Below are positions 17,515 through 20,555 of a stretch of 20,555 nt of DNA, piece after piece. The notes under the pieces were generated by a model, which ran no database searches, was not told where the DNA came from, and saw only the letters and a program-made list of their open reading frames with translations. Source of the DNA: Apostichopus californicus (Eukaryota > Echinodermata > Holothuroidea > Aspidochirotida > Stichopodidae); NCBI GenBank assembly GCA_020650975.1, contig JAIPMN010020718.1, positions 3,368-23,922 of the forward strand, given 5' to 3'. Position numbers and translations under genes: made by a program. Each line of letters opens with the position of its first letter. Position 1 is the stretch's first letter.

Positions 17515-17960
17515 TGCAGTTGTTTAAAGGCATTGAAGACTCGCCCCAAACCGCGTGCAGCCATCTGAAAAAGTTAACTTTCCGTTGCTTGCAAGTGACG
17601 TTTTGTTCGTGTCGCTACAAAATGCAGACAGTACAGTAATGAAACGTGATACCTTGTTATCCTTAGCTGGACCTGAGATGTCCATCGCTGTATTGTTTGT
17701 ACACAGTGCTGCGGGTATTGACCGCAGCTGTATGTACTGACTATACACAAGTGTCTAATTACGGATGGTAGCAAGCTGTGTGTGTGTATTTTCTGCGATC
17801 GATGGTGGTGTCTAACAGTTCTATTACACCTCATTCGAAACTAGGTCAGATTACCGGCATTAGACGTTTCTTTTTGCGCGAGTCTTCACACCCTTTCACC
17901 TCTACCAGCATATCCCATTCTACATTAAGTCCATTAGACAACGTCTCTTATCCACTTCTA
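17515..17960. other. Unidentified block between the repeats and the GPCR, possibly a dispersed repeat
   Basis: This segment is less AT-rich than its surroundings and has open frames on both strands, none with family resemblance. It contains the hairpin GCTGCGG-GTATTGA-CCGCAGC (17708-17728). It forms the 3' flank of the GPCR. I suspect an old dispersed repeat, but nothing visible proves it. Confidence 0.3.
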
Positions 17961-17973
17961 TTGGTATATGTTT

Positions 17974-19086
17974 TCATACATGATGTAGTTCTTGTTCTCT
18001 TCCTGTACAGCAATTAAATGTACTTTTCAGAGCATTTCGATAACGAGCACCAAATATGTTGTAAATAACTGGATTAATACCAGAATTGAACAATGAAGGG
18101 AAACCTATTAGGAATAAATAAACTCCCCAAGCTAAACCACCGTCATCACGTTTTACTATGACGGCGAGAATGATAGCGATATCCTGAGATAGCACTAAAC
18201 ATAAGAACACAGCAGAATTTACCAATACCATTATGGTCAGATTCCGTTGATTCCGTTCATGACATTTCTTCCGGATATTATCACAGTCACTGATGTTCTC
18301 ATTCTCATTAAATACTTTGATGATTTTAGTGTAGAGCATTACAACAATTAGTAAGGTAATTAAATCTAAGAAGATGAAAATATAACTTGATGGTGGTACT
18401 TCAGATATTTTCTGAAAGTGAACTATCCCTTTATACAATGGTATAGAAAACAATAGGAACACAGGACAAAGCGTAACGAAAGCAACAGAAATTCCAATCG
18501 CAGTCAAGCAACATCGCTGCTTTAGATTTGTAACTGAACCTATGTGTTCCAACGGTTTACAAATAGCCTTATAACGTTCATACGCAATCAATATAACAAG
18601 GCATAAACTGATAAATTGCAGCGAACTCCAAAATAATGATATGACTAGAACAAACACGTCAAAATAAGAATATTGATAACCACGCACGAATGGGATGAGT
18701 AGAGTCATCGCAGTTACGAGAAAGAGAAAAGACGTAAATAAATCAACACCTGACAATGCTACTAGGTAAATACAGGTGTCAGATTTTCGTAGGATCGGAT
18801 GCCTTTTAACTGTCGTCAAAAATAAAGCATTTGATGTCAATGCAAGAAGAGATAAAATCAATAAAGCTATGCACGGCCAGATACCGACACAAAATAAAGC
18901 TATGCACGGCCAGATACCGATACAAACTTGCTCATTATATCTATTATAGCATATCAACCTATTGTTTGGATCATTCGTAAACTGAAGTCCTACGTCATAG
19001 TCCGAGTCATAACGGAGATTATGAGATGAAGTGTTTCCATAACTTGTACTTGATGATGCATTTGAAGAAATATTGAAGTAATTCAT
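17974..19086 (-). CDS. Rhodopsin-class G protein-coupled receptor, orphan, intronless
   Basis: The 370-aa product has seven hydrophobic segments. The N-terminus carries three glycosylation sequons (Asn5, 9, 18). Visible class A marks are Asn86 in helix 1 (LTSNALFL), Asp115 in helix 2 (LSGVDL), ERY at 170-172 for the DRY motif, and NPVIY at 338-342 for NPxxY. A Cys pair at 359-360 is a likely palmitoylation site. Missing are the Cys at the top of helix 3, its partner in extracellular loop 2, and the CWxP motif of helix 6, so the ligand class is unclear. The frame is open to a Met at 19239, but the Met at 19086 is preferred because the family-like extracellular N-terminus starts there. Helix 1 contains an in-frame 33-bp duplication. 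Confidence 0.88.
   Translation of the reverse strand: MNYFNISSNASSSTSYGNTSSHNLRYDSDYDVGLQFTNDPNNRLICYNRYNEQVCIGIWPCIALFCVGIWPCIALLILSLLALTSNALFLTTVKRHPILRKSDTCIYLVALSGVDLFTSFLFLVTAMTLLIPFVRGYQYSYFDVFVLVISLFWSSLQFISLCLVILIAYERYKAICKPLEHIGSVTNLKQRCCLTAIGISVAFVTLCPVFLLFSIPLYKGIVHFQKISEVPPSSYIFIFLDLITLLIVVMLYTKIIKVFNENENISDCDNIRKKCHERNQRNLTIMVLVNSAVFLCLVLSQDIAIILAVIVKRDDGGLAWGVYLFLIGFPSLFNSGINPVIYNIFGARYRNALKSTFNCCTGREQELHHV
18860..18925 (-). repeat. 33-bp in-frame tandem duplication in GPCR helix 1
   Basis: ATAAAGCTATGCACGGCCAG with its flank occurs at 18860-18892 and 18893-18925, nearly identical. In protein it gives CIGIWPCIALF then CVGIWPCIALL, adding 11 residues to the first membrane helix. 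Confidence 0.93.
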
Positions 19087-19239
19087 CTTCGATAATATTA
19101 ATTCGAATGTCCTCGTTCTACGTAAGACTGCTACACAAGGCTGATGCTTATGTGACACAAACTCTCTGGAAGTTAGCAGTATACAAGCTGAGGAAGTGAA
19201 ATGGCGTCCAAAAGTAATGCTATAATGGCTGTTAGACAA

Positions 19240-20440
19240 CGCCGTGCTTATTTTTTGCTGATCAATGGAATATTAATAACACTTATTGGATAAGACCTCT
19301 ACAAAGATCGTTCGTATCAGAATGTGATAGCTGAAAGGATTGAACGTTCTGTGATATGGGATACCGTATATCGGCGATCATCAAGTTTTGATACGTAGAG
19401 CTCATCATATATTTCAGTCAACGTTTAAACTTGAAGAACATCAAAGGTAGTCACCACAAATGCACGAATCGTTGAATGGTCTACAGTAACAATGCAGTGA
19501 AGCGAATAAAAGAACTGTAGCCTATATTCAACACATTGTGTATTTTTATGATGTATCCGGGAGACTGACAAACGCCTCATTCTATAACTATAGCCTCTGT
19601 GTCCATAAGATGCAGTCGTTTGTAGAAGTTCAATGAATTTGTTCAACATCGGGGTGACATGTCTTTCTTCGCTTGTTATTTGTAATGAATAGACCCCAAG
19701 GTGCAAGAGCGCATTGGAAATATATAGATGATTGACTTATATTGAATAAATCTGCTTATATTATACCTTTCAATGTATAGGCACAGAAAATATTAACAAC
19801 AAACCATCGTTGAAAACCATGAGACTGTTTTGACAGAGGTTATTCTTAAAACGTAAATCCAGATTGCCTACACAGAATAATAAACGAGGTCAAGCTTCGT
19901 ACAGTTAGTAGTCCGAGTACTGTTAGACTGAACATTAATAGCTTTTACTTAGAAATGAGAAATATCCGGTAAGGTGTTGGTCGGAGTAAAACGTCAACTA
20001 CTTTTGATAGCTCTTTATCTGATATTGGTGATGATACTTCCTCAAACTAAGCATCATTTCTTAAGACAGGATGTTCCTTTCAACAACCTAGTTGTCAGTT
20101 GTTATCAATTTCTTCATGATGTACAGATATAGTTTCTTAGTTCCTTGTTCAGAAGCACCAGCATCCTGTTCTTAATTTACGTGTATTGATTCATAGTGCA
20201 TTATTCTTTCTTTTTTTTTAAACGAAATATTCATCCCGTGGGTGGATGTTTGTAAACCTAAAGTCGGTAAGTTGAATCTGAGTGGAATAAGATCTGACGC
20301 TCAGTTGGCTGAAGTGCTCTAGCAGTTAGAGTCAGAATCACTGAGTTGTAATAGATATGCAATTAATAATTACTGGTTTAATTTGCCATTGCATCTATCT
20401 ATCTATCATATATAGCAGTGTATGCAATTGCAGACAGTTG
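19240..20440. other. GPCR 5' flank and intergenic sequence
   Basis: About 1.2 kb should include the GPCR promoter. A short (TCTA)n run lies at 20395-20406. No coding frame or RNA gene is supportable. The minus-strand frame at 19425-19706 resembles nothing I know. Confidence 0.55.
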
Positions 20441-20555
20441 CAGGGGCGTATCCAGGATTTTCCAATAGGGGGGGGGGGCGTCAGTCATGAATGATCGCCG
20501 TCCTGGGGGTGGGTCTAAGGGGAGGGGTGGACAATTTTTGCTTTCGAAGAAGGGC
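20441..20555 (+). mobile_element. Left end of a dispersed repeat, probably hAT-like, cut by the window edge
   Basis: It begins CAGGGGCGTATCCAGGATTT, a CAGGGG-type end typical of hAT-superfamily MITEs, and runs into an 11-G tract (20468-20478) and G-rich sequence. The other end lies outside the window, so inverted repeats and target duplication cannot be checked. Confidence 0.45.

Noticed and set aside
19087..19239. N-terminal extension of the GPCR to the upstream Met at 19239
   Set aside because: The extra 51 residues have no receptor-like or signal character, and the glycosylated N-terminus begins at the Met at 19086.

Overview
This is a metazoan nuclear genome fragment. It is AT-rich, with spliced coding exons, GT-AG introns of about 0.3-1.2 kb, microsatellites, a tRNA-derived SINE and several decayed DNA transposons. 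The main protein is close to vertebrate EFHC2, and the repeats and gene structure suggest a marine invertebrate, perhaps an echinoderm. The species-level guess is inference.

Positions 1453-12982 (minus strand) hold one complete 12-exon gene for an EFHC2 orthologue, a three-DM10-domain protein of ciliary doublet microtubules. All 12 coding exons join in phase into 743 codons plus stop, against about 749 residues in human EFHC2. A poly(A) signal lies 65 nt past the stop. Intron 3 carries a tRNA-derived SINE and intron 8 a probable SINE tail. Intron 9 carries the most striking structure in the window: six exact-period 118-bp units (4433-5140). The last unit is the real 3' end of exon 9 with its splice donor. 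The other five are intronic copies of that exon end and donor.

Positions 12983-17970 form an intergenic stretch rich in non-autonomous transposons: a foldback element (14681-15070), a 484-bp TA-flanked MITE (15552-16035), and a 549-bp hAT-like element (16151-16699) that keeps a decayed transposase C-terminus. Minisatellites follow at 16857-17031 and 17215-17265.

Positions 17974-19086 (minus strand) hold an intronless rhodopsin-class GPCR of 370 aa, with a recent in-frame 33-bp duplication inside its first membrane helix. From there to the right end no gene is visible. The last 115 bases look like the end of another hAT-type repeat that runs out of the window.

The two genes share a strand but show no functional link. 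The EFHC2 product is expected in motile cilia and the GPCR in a sensory or neuroendocrine membrane. No wholly new multi-gene system is evident. The novelty is in the duplicated exon-donor array, the GPCR helix duplication and the transposon cluster.
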